A DNA stretch of 64,000 nt from Larix kaempferi (GCA_027924585.1 BSBM01001026.1:3232501-3296500); one strand, 5' to 3'; shown: positions 35,660 through 48,400, counted from the stretch's first letter. Program-made: numbers and translations. The notes: a model not told the origin generated them from the letters alone.

Positions 35660-35830
35660 GGCTCATCACAGCACTGTGCTCCTTCGCAGCTCTTCCGACG
35701 CTGTGCTGTGCTCAACTTCGCAGCTTCCCAAAACTGATTTGTTCAAAAATTATTCAACCTTACTGCGCTTAACTTTGCAGTACCAAAACTTGATTTGCAC
35801 AAAAATGCCCCACGTGGGCCAGGCCCAACA
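35660..35830. repeat. Flank of the solo LTR, possible start of gypsy 1 LTR
   Basis: Contains two diverged copies of a roughly 60-bp unit ('CAACTTCGCAGC...AAAACTGATTTG' and 'TAACTTTGCAGT...AAAACTTGATTTG'). It ends GGCCCAACA at 35830; on the minus strand this is TGTTGGGCC, a plausible LTR start containing a CACGTG box. It was contiguous with 27861 before the solo LTR inserted. Confidence 0.35.
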
Positions 35831-36765
35831 ATGGTGCGCCCCTGGAAATGTGTTGTGACGAGGAAGACGCATCAGACTCCTACTATGAACCAGCTTAAAG
35901 CGGGGGATGCCGCTAGATCATATGCTTTCCTTATTCCGTCAGACATTTGTCGTCATATTGAAAGCTCTGAGGAAGCTCTTTGGTGCTTGTTTAAGAATAA
36001 TGAAACTAAGCCCTCGGCTGGCAAGCTTAATTTATGGGAACTAGACCCAGGTTCGACTAGAGGTAGATTGGCTCTATTTGAACGAACTTTGGTGACATTC
36101 TAGATGAATAAAATTACGTTGGGGAAAACCCTTATGGCTATGGATCCAAACGAGTTTCTGCTTCTCCATGTTAACAGGATACTCAAGGATCTTCAACATG
36201 TTGTTTTGGTACTGGATGGTAATCTCTCAAATTTAGTTGGTCGTATGGGTATTCAATTTATCCAACGTTTTGATTTGGGCAATTCCACGCATCAAAAGGG
36301 TACGTCGGCTGGTCGATCTAACCATTCTAATGCTAGGAAGGGAAACGAAAGCTTTTCGAGCTTGCACCTTCGCACCCTCAGGCTGGTCTACATCTAGCTA
36401 ACAAGCAATATGATGTCCCTTTTAATCCCCTTGCACCGTGGAATCAGAATCCTGGAAATATCAAGAATCTGGCGAAGCATTATGAGAGCTCCATAGCTTT
36501 GCACTCTATTATGTGTGGCCTGATGAAGTCTATGCTCCTTGACAACTATGAATCGACCGCCATTCTAGACGACTGTGGCGAGTTGGGTACAGAGTTTCAT
36601 CGGCTTTTCCGAATAATGGGGATCAAAATTAGCACTATGGATGATCATCTGGACAGCAAGGATCACAATGGCACTCACATGGCTGCTCCATCTCCTGAAG
36701 TCTCTGTTGCTACAAGCGGCACCCCCGACATGCCTATCCTTATCACTAATGATACGTCCATCTGA
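35831..36765 (+). pseudogene. Unrecognised single-exon pseudogene
   Basis: A broken frame of about 310 codons. The first part (to 36397) reads 'QLKAGDAARSYAFLIPSD', 'RHIESSEEALWCLFKNN', then a TAG at 36101 (where Trp would fit), 'FLLLHVNRILKDLQHVVLVL' and 'NLVGRMGIQFIQRFDLG'. After a frameshift near 36350 it continues with 'QAGLHLANKQYDVPFNP' and 'SMLLDNYESTAILDDCGELG', ending in a TGA at 36763-36765. No domain is recognised. The middle is Leu-rich and helical-looking. Downstream to about 37130 is 3'-UTR-like. It could be ORF1 of a LINE or a processed host gene. Confidence 0.4.
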
Positions 36766-38290
36766 GTGCACTATTCAAGTTTTTTGCAGTGTTCGATTTT
36801 TACTTGTTCCTTATGTTCCTTCTCTTATCTGTTTTTTATCAACAATGTAATTCCTACTCTGGTCCACTACTAGGGATTCCTTGTTTTAGGATCAGTTGTA
36901 GAGTCAAGGGATGGCTCGATTCTCATTCTCAGTTTTGTAATTTCTATTTTCGACCAGCTTTTGAGGTTACTAGCTATGGCTTTTCTTCTGGTCTATAGGG
37001 TGCTTTGTTCTCAGTCTCAGGGTAACACCAGCAGGTTTCTGGTGTCTTTTTGTCATGTACAGACCCAATATTACTTTGTTGTCCATGTATTTTCCTCTCT
37101 GACAAAAGTTTAATAACAAGGCTCCTTTTTTTTTCTTACTAAAAACATATATTTGCATAAATCTTAAAAGCTAAAAAAATTACATTGTAAAGCATTTATT
37201 ATAGTTTGAATGAATTTATAAACACAAAGATACTCTCAACTCAATATCATTGTATTTATCAAAATATAATACACCATATATTACATCTATTTAATAAAAT
37301 CAATATACAACTTTGTGAAAAAAATTAATTTCAAATTGGACTTTCAAAAGTAAAAAATATAACACTATTAAACCATGAAAAAAGAGAAAATAGCATATCC
37401 TTCATTGATATTGGATTTGAAAAAATGTAATTCATACTCAATATATAAATTCAATTCAATGAACATATAAAACCAATCATTATTGATATTGGATTTGAAA
37501 AAATGTAATTCATACTCAATATATAGATTCAATTCAATGAACATATAAAACCAAACGTAAAATGTGATAATATCCACTACCTTTTTTCAGCTCTATTTCA
37601 AAATCATTATAACATTAGCATTCATAAAATTATTAGTTATTTTCTAGTCATTTCTATAGTTAAAACTTCTTATAGAAATTATTGAGAGTACTCCATTGTA
37701 TGGGAAGTATAAATATAATTGAGAACATCGCATTATTTACGGGACCTTCATATTATGAAAAATAAAAATAATGATTATGTAGGAGGAGACATGATTATGT
37801 GATTCAATGCTTCGGTATAATTAACATCAAAGGACAAATGGGGACCTTGGAGCATAAAAAAGCGATTCAATGTTTCAATTAATGTTATATAACTAACATT
37901 AAAGGACAAATGGGACCTTAGACCGTAACAAAAGTGATTCAAAATCCATGATCATGAGCAGATTCATTTTTTTGGTAATGTGTTCAGTGGAGTGGATAGG
38001 TATGGTATATTATACCTTTATTTTACATCATAATGATCAAATTATGGAAGGAAAGTGTCAAATCAATAGAAAACCAATTATTGTTAAGACATTAGCTTGA
38101 GGGATTATGGTACATTACGAGGAAATAAGGTGAAAGAGAGAGGTCACATCTGTGGAAGTCATGGAGTATGGTAAATTAAGTTATGTGAATGTTATGTTTA
38201 AATAAATAAAATTGATAGGTATATTTAAATTATTAATATATATATAAAATTTGGAAGATTAGAAATATCTTTTGATAGTAATTAGTTTAA
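36766..38290. other. AT-rich non-coding stretch with two tandem duplications
   Basis: No gene seen. A 78-bp unit is present twice (37404-37553), and this creates a repetitive minus-strand ORF there that is not a gene. A 63-bp unit around 'AAAGGACAAATGGGACCTT' is present twice with changes (37799-37935). Confidence 0.7.
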
Positions 38291-38667
38291 AGAAGAAAAT
38301 TAATATAGATAAGATTAGAACGAATTCTTGTGAGTTTCATAATGAAACATGGCGTTGGTTTATTCCCAAAACTCCATGGGCGGAAAGGGTTTGTCATCTT
38401 TGTGAGTCTATGAGTGTTGAGAATGAAAATCACTCTCTCTTAGATTGTCTTGCTTACATCTACATTAGATATGAGTTTCATAGTATTTGCTACAATACAA
38501 ACCTTGCTAACCTCCTAACTTTCCAAAACTATAGTGAGCTTGGAAAGATTATTACCAAGCTTTTTGAGCATATAAACAAAAGTTTAAAGCAAACCAAGTA
38601 ATAACCTTCTTAAGGTTCGATAAACCAAAGTTGGTCTCAGTGGACGTTCATTATCATCATCATCATT
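38291..38667 (+). mobile_element. 3' end of a LINE (non-LTR retrotransposon), 5' truncated
   Basis: A frame of about 100 codons ending at 38601 shows the C-terminal zinc-binding region found after RT in many LINEs: 'KIRTNSCEFHNETWRW', then 'WAERVCHLCESM' and 'NENHSLLDC' (C-X2-C...H-X4-C), and 'LGKIITKLFEHINKSLK'. About 50 bp after the stop come ATC repeats (38651-38667), a typical LINE 3' tail. RT and endonuclease are missing, as expected of 5' truncation during reverse transcription. The family role of this domain is thought to be nucleic-acid binding. Confidence 0.7.
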
Positions 38668-39875
38668 GGGTATTTTTTAAGGATTCTAATATTATACTCA
38701 AGTATACTATTCTAGGTGATTATTTTGGATTGGAAAAAACAAATATATAGATAGGTAGGTGAATATTAAATATGAAACATACAATTTATTATTAAAACGT
38801 GTAAATTTTAGTGAATATTATGATAAAAAACATATTTTATGTAAATATAGGCGATATTAGAGACTAAAAATGACCAAATAGCAAATTTATATTTTAGAAA
38901 AATACAAAAAAATAGTCAATTAACGAAATTTCATCCCTAAAATTTTTCGTGATCAACATCATATAATTTATTTTGGGAAAAGTGTTTAAAGATTTTTTTA
39001 AAGGATATAATAAATTATTAATAGATTATAATATTATTAATAATAAATATGTAAAAAATAAATTTTGAATTTCGATGAGGGCAATAAATTGTGAATAGAT
39101 TTATATAGATTATTAATAATTAATTTATTAATAATAAATAAGATCTAAATTTAAATAAAAAGTTAATAATTTTTTACATAGATATTCAAATTATATTATT
39201 AATTTTAATTATATAAATTAAATAAAACAAAAAAATATATTATGATGAAACAAACTAAAACCATCCATTATATATATAATATATATGAATAAAAAGATTT
39301 CTAATAATATAAATTATAAATTGAGGAAGATATAATTTTATAGACATAAAGGCCTAGCAATGTATGAAAATTATGTTACCAATAAATAAGGGAATTAAGT
39401 TATAAATAAGTAGGAATTCTCATTATAATAGTTTCACAGGATTACCTTTATCATAATAGTTATTTGAGATTGAGAGTATAATTGCAATAGATTTTTTTAG
39501 TTTAAATTATTTACAAAATCATTTTATTATTTTTTTAATATAAATTATTAAGAAAAAAAATTATAAGAAAAAATTAAAATAAGATTAATGTTAATGAATT
39601 GTTTTTTATTATACTTGCCGAAGGCAAAGTATATAGTAATGGGTTTGTAGTCAATTTTAATTAACTTTTTAATCATTATGCAATTTCTAATATATTTTTT
39701 CCATAGTTTTTAAATATTTCATATAAAATAAATATTAAATTAAATATTTTAAAAAATAAAAAATAATTTTAAAATTTTAAAAATATAAATTCCTAATTTT
39801 TTATTGGAAGAAAGCCTTGAAGTGACAATTTTTCCTTACTATAAACATTATTTGTCAGAAATAAAAAATAATTAA
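38668..39875. other. Very AT-rich stretch, nothing coding
   Basis: No ORF of note, and many short A/T runs. The inverted words CTTGCCGAAGGCAAAG occur at 39615-39630. No gene, promoter or element end was recognised. Confidence 0.6.
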
Positions 39876-40735
39876 AAATAATTAAAAAACAAAAAATTGA
39901 ACATTTACCATATGTCTAGACTATTATTACTATGTCCGGGGTAACACCATCCCAAACGTACGATTTACTGGATACTGCTTGCTAGAGCCTGGAACTTTAC
40001 TAGATGCTGCTTGCTAGAGCCTGGAACGGGAATCGAGTATGGGCCTGGAACTATGTGCAGCATGAACTATTACATCTGGGACTTGATGCTAATGTTGGCC
40101 CTCAGCACATCGGCAAGGTATACATTTCATTTCATGGCTATAGCATAACTTCATAAGCCTTGGCCTAAATTTTTAAGCATATTGGTTCACATTGTTATTT
40201 CACTTATTTGAGTTGATTCAAGCCATTGGTTTAACAAGGGCAACTTGTGCCTGGAATTAATGGCCAGTGGCCACCTCAACATAAATATGAAAAAAATAAT
40301 TAAAAAACAAAAAATTGAGCATTTGCCATCTGTCTCCACTATACTAATATCCTGGGTAACACCATCCCAAACGTACGATTTACTGGATACTGCTTGCTAG
40401 AGCCTGGAACTTTACTGGATACTGCTTGCTAGAGCCTGGAACGAGAACTGAGTATTGGCATAGAACTATGTGCAGCATGAACTATTACATCTGGGACTTG
40501 ATGCTAATGTTGGCCCTCAGCACAGCGGCAAGGTATACATTTCATTTCCTGGCTATAGCGTAACTTCATAAGTCTTGGCCTAAATTTTTAAGAGAATTTT
40601 AAAGCATATTGGTTCACATCGTTATTTTAGTGATTTGAGTTGATTCGAGCCATTGGTATAACAAGGGAAACTCATGCCTGGAATTAATGGCCAGTGGCCA
40701 CCTCAGCAGAAATATGAAAACTCGTGCCGAGAGAT
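39876..40735. repeat. Tandem duplication of about 415 bp
   Basis: Two collinear copies, with GTAACACCATCCC at 39941 and 40356, ending near GGCCAGTGGCCACCTCA at 40270 and 40695. Each copy contains a nested 32-bp repeat (CTGCTTGCTAGAGCCTGGAA twice). One copy can be read through in one frame ('YVQHELLHLGLDANVGPQH') but the other has stops in that frame, so coding is doubtful. GGCAAG followed by GTATAC resembles a splice donor. Confidence 0.8.
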
Positions 40736-40849
40736 TTTTTAAATTCAACACGGAAAACATAATACTTTACTATTAATACACTCTATTATATAACTTTTTA
40801 ATACACTGTGTTCGAAAATACTTAATACAGGTTTGCTTCATTTTACAGC

Positions 40850-41250
40850 TTACCTTCCCTATGGTTTGTTGCATGTTGCTACCTTCTTCGGTGAGTGGTT
40901 TACTGTGTCCCGCTACCTTGTTCAGTGAGTGGTTTGCTGCGTGCTAGTAGCTTGTTCAGTGAGTGGTTTACTGTGTGTTGCTAGTTCATTGAGTGGTTTG
41001 ATGTTCAAATCTCATCCTGCTGTCAAAGGAAAAACACTTGCCAACGTTCGGGGATTAAGCTTTTCGTCCAAATCTTGTCCTGCTGTCAGAGGAGAAACAC
41101 TTTCCAGAGGAAAAACACTTGCCAGCGTTCAGGGATTGGGCTTTCCAGGTATGAAAACGAAAGCTTTTAGGGACTTTTTGGTGCATTTTACTGCCATATT
41201 ACCTCTAAATGTTTCTCTCAATTTGCCTCTGTTGTAACAATAAAGCACAA
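40850..41250 (+). repeat. Minisatellite and duplicated exon-like segment
   Basis: Four diverged units of about 35 bp containing 'TTCAGTGAGTGGTTTGCTG' (40880-41000) are followed by two related units of about 60-75 bp ('CCTGCTGTCAAAGGAAAAAC'). An acceptor-like TTTTACAG (40842) and a donor-like CCAGGTATGA (41137) bracket the block, and AATAAA follows at 41239. The 103-codon ORF across it is mostly repeat and matches no family I know. It could be a decayed exon. Confidence 0.4.
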
Positions 41251-41454
41251 AAAAAATTTGGTCGCATCTTGTTTTAAGGGGATTTGAAGATTATTCTGAT
41301 TTACAGTTCTTGCAAAAATAACCTAGATGGCCCTCTTGAATTAGCAGCATATGGCGATGGATAGACAATAATTAATTAAATTAGCTCCTTAGATGAGTCT
41401 CGACCTGCTACTGCTAATTTGGTGGCAAAAGCTGGTAGATTTTTTTGATGTGAT

Positions 41455-41890
41455 GCTCTTCGTCTGAAACCATAAACTATACCAATTCTTCATATACTTC
41501 CTCATCAAATGAAGCTAGCAAACGATGCAGCTTTCTCTCGTATGGTGAGAGCCTAAAGTAGCTCTTGACAATTTCTTCTCTTTCAATCCCTTTTTCCCAC
41601 TCATAAACCTTCCTGAACTCGCTGAGCATATTATCCCATTTTGTTATAGCGGTCTTGGCATCACGGTTAACTCCATGCTTGTTGAGGAACTAGGCGACCT
41701 CCTTATCTTTCTCTGCTTTGGTTTTGTTTTTTTTAGCATATGTATCAATTGAAAAACTCCCCTCCAGCATAATATCCTGTTGGGATTTTGATGGGTCCGT
41801 GAAGTATTGGATTCTCCAAGCCCTAGGAAGCCATAACATCTCATAGGGCTTCCATACTGGAGAAACATATTTGCCTTTTTCTCAAGGCAA
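41455..41890 (-). pseudogene. Trihelix/Myb-SANT-like transcription factor fragment
   Basis: A minus-strand frame of about 140 codons reads 'GKYVSPVWKPYEMLWLPRAW', 'KAEKDKEVA', TAG, 'FLNKHGVNRDAKTAITKWDN', 'EFRKVYEWEKGIEREE', 'KSYFRLSPYERKLHRLLASF' and 'DEEVYEELV', TAG. The W-x2-hydrophobic...KW(D/E)N(M/L)...(F/Y)(K/R)K pattern and the following 'YFRLSPYERK' block are typical of plant trihelix (GT-type) DNA-binding proteins. The stops sit at about 41692 (Trp expected) and 41471 (Gln likely). The longer ORF at 41644-41988 is in another frame and is a shadow. No start, introns or flanking exons were found, so this is a gene relic, possibly carried by a transposon. Confidence 0.6.
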
Positions 41891-42458
41891 GGCCAAAGCT
41901 TGTATTGCTTTTGTTTGAAGCTATCTAGGGTTTGTAGTTTGCAGGTCAGCTTGCCATGCAATAAAATTAACCATGTCCTCAAGGGCATCTTCTTCCAAAT
42001 GGAGACATCCCCTTGTAGTGCCCAACTCTCTAGGGGTGGGAAAACACAAGAGATTCATCCCCAGTGGGTGGATATTAATCCTTGTGCTACACTTCTTAAA
42101 AGAAACTTTAACAATAAAGTGTAATGCCTTCCAGATAGTTTAATGAATATACTCTGCAAAGTGGCCCTGTAGTTGATAAGTAGGATTAAAATAAAGTTCT
42201 TGAATTAGATCTTTAGGTACTTTAAAAACTACTAAAATAGGAAAAAACTAATCCAACCAGCTTACATTTATGATTTATCCGAAACCTCACAGAATGCAGT
42301 CTGATTAATCTGACCCTAGTCATTGCATGTGTGAAGCCCCCTATAGCTTTCGTATTATCTTCCAATTGAAAGCGGCCTTCGTCTATGGGAAATTTATCAG
42401 CAAGCAATAAATTTAACAAATATTGGATATGCTAGAGTAGCTTATTACTTTGAAAATA
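41891..42458. other. No feature recognised
   Basis: Non-coding. Short ORFs on both strands have no family resemblance. Confidence 0.5.
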
Positions 42459-42860
42459 TATGCCAATCAGTTCTGAAATTAACAATAGTGAACCCAATGT
42501 CAAGTACAACTCTCAACATACCAACTAGCTCTAGCTAGACCAAAGTTGTTGTAACATTAAACTTTATATGGGAGGCGTTTTGCTATAGTGCCTTGTATTT
42601 GGCTTAGCTACATTATCAAGAAATCTATGTTCATGCCAATCAGTTGCGAAATGAGTAATAATCAACCTAATATCAAGTATAACTGTCAACATACTAATTA
42701 CCTAGTCCAAATGTGTTGTTAGATTAAAGTTTGCATTGGAAGTGATTTCCTCTATTGTTCTATGTTTGGTTGAATTATGGTAGCATGTATTCTATGTTCA
42801 TGCCAATAAGTTGTGAAATTAATAATAATCAACACACTGCCAAGTACAAACAAATCAAGA
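42459..42860. repeat. Diverged tandem repeat, period about 170 bp
   Basis: TGCCAATCAGTT-type starts lie at 42461, 42634 and 42801, each followed by AATAATCAACC and AAGTACAAC words. There are about 2.3 units. Confidence 0.75.
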
Positions 42861-43034
42861 TCAATAGTAGAATACTGCTAGAATAGATCAACAATATAGA
42901 CATAGCCATGAATTGACAATGGAATCCTTCAAACTTATTACCATCAAATCACAAGACAGTTAAAGGGTAAACATTAGGTAAAGGAAAAGAATATTATGCG
43001 TAGTAAAATAGTTACCATTTTCCTATAACTCTTC

Positions 43035-43124
43035 AAAACCACTAATTTGTCATATAGTAAGAATCTTGTTTCATGTTATAAAACCGCTAATTTGTCATAA
43101 AGTAAGAATCTTGTTTCATGTTAT
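43035..43124. repeat. 45-bp tandem duplication
   Basis: Two copies of AAAACC(A/G)CTAATTTGTCAT plus the following bases to TTCATGTTAT, differing at two or three sites. Confidence 0.9.
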
Positions 43125-43239
43125 CTACGATTTGATACATTAGTTGTGTTAGCTAGTTCAAACTTTATGTAGGATTAAATTTGCAACTCTCAACATACTA
43201 ATTGCCTAGTTCAAACTTGCTCTAAGATTAAAGTTCCAA

Positions 43240-43510
43240 CACATATTGTGAGATTTATGGTGATGGAGACATAGATACAAGCAATAAAGGATGAAAGGAC
43301 ATTCTTGAAAATGAAATCTAAAACTAAAAATAGCTGTCAAATGCAAGGGTGTTGGATTTTGTTGAAATGAAGCAAAATGAAGTACAAATTCATATTTCAT
43401 AAATGTGAGCTTGTTAGGTTCTATATATCAGATGCAACAGACTTAAAGATTGTCGAGTCTGCGTTTGGGAAAATTTCAGAAGACTAGCCGCAAAAGAGTG
43501 TGGAATCTAC
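43240..43510. repeat. Diverged repeat, partner of 43965-44063 plus 50170-50310
   Basis: Words such as 'GAAAATGAAATCTAAAA', 'AATGAAGCAAAA', 'GCTTGTTAGGTTCT' and 'GAGACTCAAA'-like blocks recur about 720 bp further on. The recurring copy is itself split by the recent gypsy 2 element. It is an old duplication, clearly diverged. Confidence 0.55.
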
Positions 43511-44063
43511 GTCATTTTTAAACAATAGAAAATCAAAGTTGTTTTAAGCTTTGTATGGAATCTAATATAATTCAGACTTCATTGCAATATATGTATTATA
43601 TTGCATTTAATATTTTGTATACTGAGTCATAGTGCTTTGATCAAATGATCAAATTGCCAAATATCCTGCTATTTTTGCATTTGCCATTTTTGCATTTGCC
43701 AAATATCCTACCATTTTTGCATTTGCCTAATGTTGCAAGCTAAAATTAATATGGTATATTGAGGTGCGTAATTATGAGCAGAAAACTTAGGTGCAAATGG
43801 GATATTGGTGTTTGATTGTTAGTGTCAGTATTTGGAATTTGGATGGCGTGGTATCCATAAGACTAAGAAACTTCTTGGTAATTGTACAATGCAGTTGACA
43901 ATGAGTCTTGTATTAAAGATAAAAAAGGGTGCATTGAACATACCTAGCCTAGTTTCTCAATAATATGCACAATAAAGGAATGCAAGTTGACAAGAATGAA
44001 TGACATTGTTGAAAGTGAAATCCACAGTTTAAAAATTATTCTCAAATCTCAGAGGTGTGAACT

Positions 44064-44437
44064 TGTTAGGAACCCATGTCTTTACTTTGTTAGTATGTTG
44101 TTATTGGACGCATATGCTTTGTAAGTCGTCCCGTAGTATTTGTTGATCAATAGTTGTGTTATTGTTATTGGCGCATATGCTTTGTAAGTCGCCCGTAGTA
44201 TTGTTAATCCATAGTTTGTAACGGCCCATGGTTTCGACCCATAGTATTGGCGCCTCGAATTAGTATATAAGTGTGTGTTGAGACCTATGAAGACACCGTG
44301 AAGTTATTTGTATTGAGCTTGCTCAAAGGAGGTTGCCCCCTCGAAGTGGCCTGTGATCAATACAAAAGTGATTCTGAGTTCTGTCATTTCTGCTATTTCG
44401 CGTATTCTTGTTAATTAATTGTTGCAGGTGCCTCACA
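44064..44437 (+). repeat. Gypsy 2 5' LTR
   Basis: 374 bp, ends TGTTAGGAACCC and GCCTCACA. It carries a duplicated block 'GCATATGCTTTGTAAGTCG' (44110 and 44174 areas) and a TATATAAG box at about 44264, with about 170 bp of R/U5. Confidence 0.96.
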
Positions 44438-44439
44438 TC

Positions 44440-44451
44440 TGGTATCAGAGC
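44440..44451 (+). other. Gypsy 2 primer binding site, tRNA-iMet type
   Basis: TGGTATCAGAGC, two bases after the LTR end. Confidence 0.93.
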
Positions 44452-45456
44452 ACTTTCTTGGGCTCGCTGGGTGAAATTTCTGCCAAATTTTTTTTTCGCA
44501 TCTGTTGCAGGTTCGGATTTGGGAATAATCCCTATCCGCTTAACTGTGGGAAGTACTTGGGCATAAGCCCTAAAACTCATTGTGAGGAGTACCACAGGAA
44601 CCCCGAAGTAGCTGGCCCATTGAGAGGACCTGCCGGCGAAAAGGGCAACGACCCCTACCTGATTGACTAGTTCCCACCCGTGAGGTAAACCAAGAGCTGT
44701 CGTTTGTGGCAAAGCGGTTATCAGTTTTACCTGAGCCGTGGAGTGAGGGGTACTGCCCCAATACGCAAGCCGTCAGACAGCATTGGTGGCCGAGTGAAAA
44801 CCCTGAACTTTTAGGAAGCCGCACATACCTGGGGTCCATATCTACCTTCAGCTGAACTATTGTCCATCACTGCTGCGCCGTTTCAGATCCATTTTGCAAG
44901 CCGTTCCAGATCCAACCGTTCGGCGTTGTTCCAGAATCCTTCAAACCGGAGATCCCATTCTACAAGCAGAGCCGTAGCCGCTCCAGTCTGTAAAAAAAAA
45001 AAAAAAAAATTCAGTTTTTTCTCCATATCTCCCTTGTTTTACCTCTGTTTTCCTTGAAAATTTCAGGGAACCCCTGTCATTCCATTCTGCATATTTCATC
45101 CCTGAGGACCCTATCCCCAATTCCCCTTCCTACAACCCGAAATCTCACATTTGTCTATTTTTAGGGTTTGCCATAACTTCCTCAGATTTCACCCAATCAC
45201 CTTCAATTTTTACCACAAAGTTCCTTTCTGAATTCTGCTTCTTTGTTCCCCTCTGCCAAATTTTCCCATCCTTTCACTCCGCTTCTGAAATCCTCATTTT
45301 TGCTTCCCTGTCTATCCAACAGTGTCCAAAAAACGAGTCAAACCCCAATTACCCTTCTGATTTTTTCCCAAATCCAAATTTTCCTTTACTGAAGTAGTTC
45401 CTGTTTTTGTTTTCCTACCCAGTCCAAAAAAAAAAAAAAAAAAAAAATCCCTGGTT
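44452..45456 (+). other. Gypsy 2 leader (5' untranslated)
   Basis: About 1 kb without a credible ORF. It has two long A tracts (44992-45009 and 45425-45447), the second ending ten bases before the gag start codon. Confidence 0.7.
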
Positions 45457-48400
45457 ATGGTTGTCACCCGTGCAGGAGCAAAAACCATGGAGGAAGCCCT
45501 TGCAGCCATCCAAGCCAAACTCCAGGATCTTGATGAAAAATTTCTTGGTCTCCATCTTGAACATTCAGCTATGAACAACAAACGGCAGTCCGAGTCTTCA
45601 GTAGACAATGGGTTCTCTTCTTCCAGCAATTTCCGTGGTCCGAAGCTTGATTTTCCTCGCTTCAATGGTACCGATCCAACTGGATGGATCTATCGGGCAG
45701 AACAGTATTTCAGTCTGCATAATACTTTTGATGTCAACAAAGTTCCGTTGGCATCCTTTCATTTGGAACAGGAAGCTCTTCAATGGTACCGTTGGTACAT
45801 CAAGGCTCATCCAGAGCCCAACTGGCCAGACTTTTGCCAGCTCCTTTTGCAACGATTTGGTCCTAGTGCTTTTGATGACTTCACAGGATCCCTCACTAAA
45901 CTTCGCCAAACTGGCACTGTGAGAGAGTATCAAACCGAATTTGAGAATCTAGCCAACCACACCGAAGGATTGTCTGATGAATTTTACCGGAGTTGTTTTA
46001 TCAGTGGCCTAAAGGATGCCATCCGCTCTGAGGTCAAAATGTTCTGTCCCAACACAATGATGGAAGCACTCGGGTTGGCTAAGTTAGCAGAAGACAAGAT
46101 TGCAGCCCAACAACGCTCCAAGCCCACTTTTGTTCCCTTCCGAAATATGGGTTCTCAGCGACCACCTATACCGCAGGCTCCTCGACCGACTCCTATCAAG
46201 CGTTTGTCGGAAACAGAGATGCAAGCACGCAGAGAAAAGGGGCTTTGCTATAATTGTGATGAGAAATTCACTCGGGGACATAGATGTGTTCAGCAAAAGC
46301 TCTATCTCCTGGATGTGGAGTCTCCGCCTGCCTCTGAAATGGGTGACGAAGATCCAGAAACACTGGATGCACCGGTCGACATTCAGGAACCGCCTAGTGA
46401 CCCTCCGTCTCAGGATGACCAGCCAGAGATATCTCTCCATGCTTTAGCAGGAATCACCACCCCCCAAACAATGCGGGTCAGGGGTTACTTCAAGAAGCTT
46501 CCTCTTACAATCCTCATTGATTCTGGTAGCACGCATAATTTCATTGACCCTCGGATCGCCAAACAAGCTGATTGTTTTATCCATCCTTGCTCCAACTTTG
46601 AAGTCATGATTGCCAATGGGGGCACCTTACCTTGCAAAGGGAAGTGTCGAAATGTGCGTATCTCTATGGGAGATTATACCTTGCGCTCTGACATGTTTGC
46701 CTTGCCCTTAGGCGGATGTGATGTGGTTTTGGGCGCTCAATGGCTACGCACACTCGGCCCTATCTTATGGGATTTTGCCGAACTTTGGATGCAGTTTTCC
46801 GAGAATGGACACAAACACACATTGACAGGATTACAACCAGGTTCTCTCAGCATCATCAGTTCACATCGCATGGAAAAACTCCTCAAGAAGAATTCACATG
46901 GTGTCATCGCTCAGATCCATTCCATCCAGATGCAACCAGCAGCAGTCTCCACTACTCCTTTGGATCTACAACAAATTCTGGATCGGTATACAGGTGTCTT
47001 TGCTGAACCAGTGGGATTACCACCTTCCAGGCCAGAAGACCATCGTATTAAGCTCCTTCCTGGCAGCGTTCCTCCCAACATCAGACCCTATCGCTACCCA
47101 TTTCATCAAAAAACGGAGATTGAAATGCTCGTTCGGGACTTATTGAAGCACGGTATTATTCGCCCAAGCACTAGTTCCTTCTCTTCTCCAGTTATTCTTG
47201 TTCGCAAAAAAGATGGGTCATGGCGCCTCTGCATTGACTTCCGAGCACTTAATCACCTCACCATCAAGGATAAGTTTCCAATTCCTGTTGTTGATGAGCT
47301 TCATGGGGCCCGTTTTTTCTCCAAGTTGGATCTTCGTTCTGGATATCATCAAATTCAGGTTCATGAGGATGATATTCCTAAAACAGCTTTCCGCACACAT
47401 GATGGCCATTATGAGTTTTTGGTCATGCCCTTTGGCCTCACTAATGCCCCTTCCACATTCCAAGCCTTAATGAATAAAATATTTCGACCCTACTTGCGGA
47501 AATTCATTCTGGTATTCTTTGATGACATCCTCATCTACAGTAAAACATGGGATGAACATCTCCAGCATCTGGATCTTGTCATGCAACTTTTCTCTGACCA
47601 CCATCTCCATGCCAAGCAGTCTAAATGTGTTTTTGGACAGAAGGAAGTTGAGTATCTTGGGCACATTATCTCAGCACAAGGGGTTCGCGTGGATCCTGCC
47701 AAAATCGATGCCATGACCAATTGGCCACATCCTCAGACTCTCAAGAGCCTTCGTGGTTTTTTGGGGTTGACTGGCTACTACCGCAAATTTGTCAAGGATT
47801 ATGGGAAGATTGCAGCTCCATTAACTGCGCTACTGAAAAAGGATGCTTTTACATGGACACCTGCTGCTCAGTGTGCATTTGACCAACTAAAACAAGCCAT
47901 GTGTACTACACCTGTGCTAGCGATGCCCGATTTTTCCAAGCCCTTCACTATTGAGAGTGATGCTTGTGGCAATGGACTTGGTGTTGTTCTCCTTCAAGAT
48001 GAACACCCCATTGCGTTCACCAGCAAAGCCCTTTCAGGTAAGAATTTAGCTGCCTCTACCTATGAAAAGGAAATGATGGCTATTTTGCATGCAGTACAGA
48101 AGTGGCGCCCATACCTATTATGAAATCATTTCTGCATCAAGACTGATCACCAGAGTCTGAAATATTTCTTGGACCAGCGTGTCTCCTCCCCGGCACAACA
48201 GAAATGGGTTAGCAAACTCATGGGTTATGACTATGAGATCACTTACAAGAAGGGTAAAGATAATATTGTGGCAGATGCTCTTTCTCGCACATTTGAGGCC
48301 CAAGGTTCTCTTTCAGCTATTTCTATGCCTGTTCCAAATTGGTTGCAATCTGTTCAACAGGGTTATGTCAATGACTCTTCCGTATCGCAAATCATCCAAC

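Noticed and set aside
37368-37577. 69-codon minus-strand ORF with an internal repeat
   Set aside because: Produced by the 78-bp tandem duplication in AT-rich DNA.
41644-41988. 114-codon minus-strand ORF
   Set aside because: It is in a different frame from the trihelix-like relic that overlaps it and has no motif of its own.
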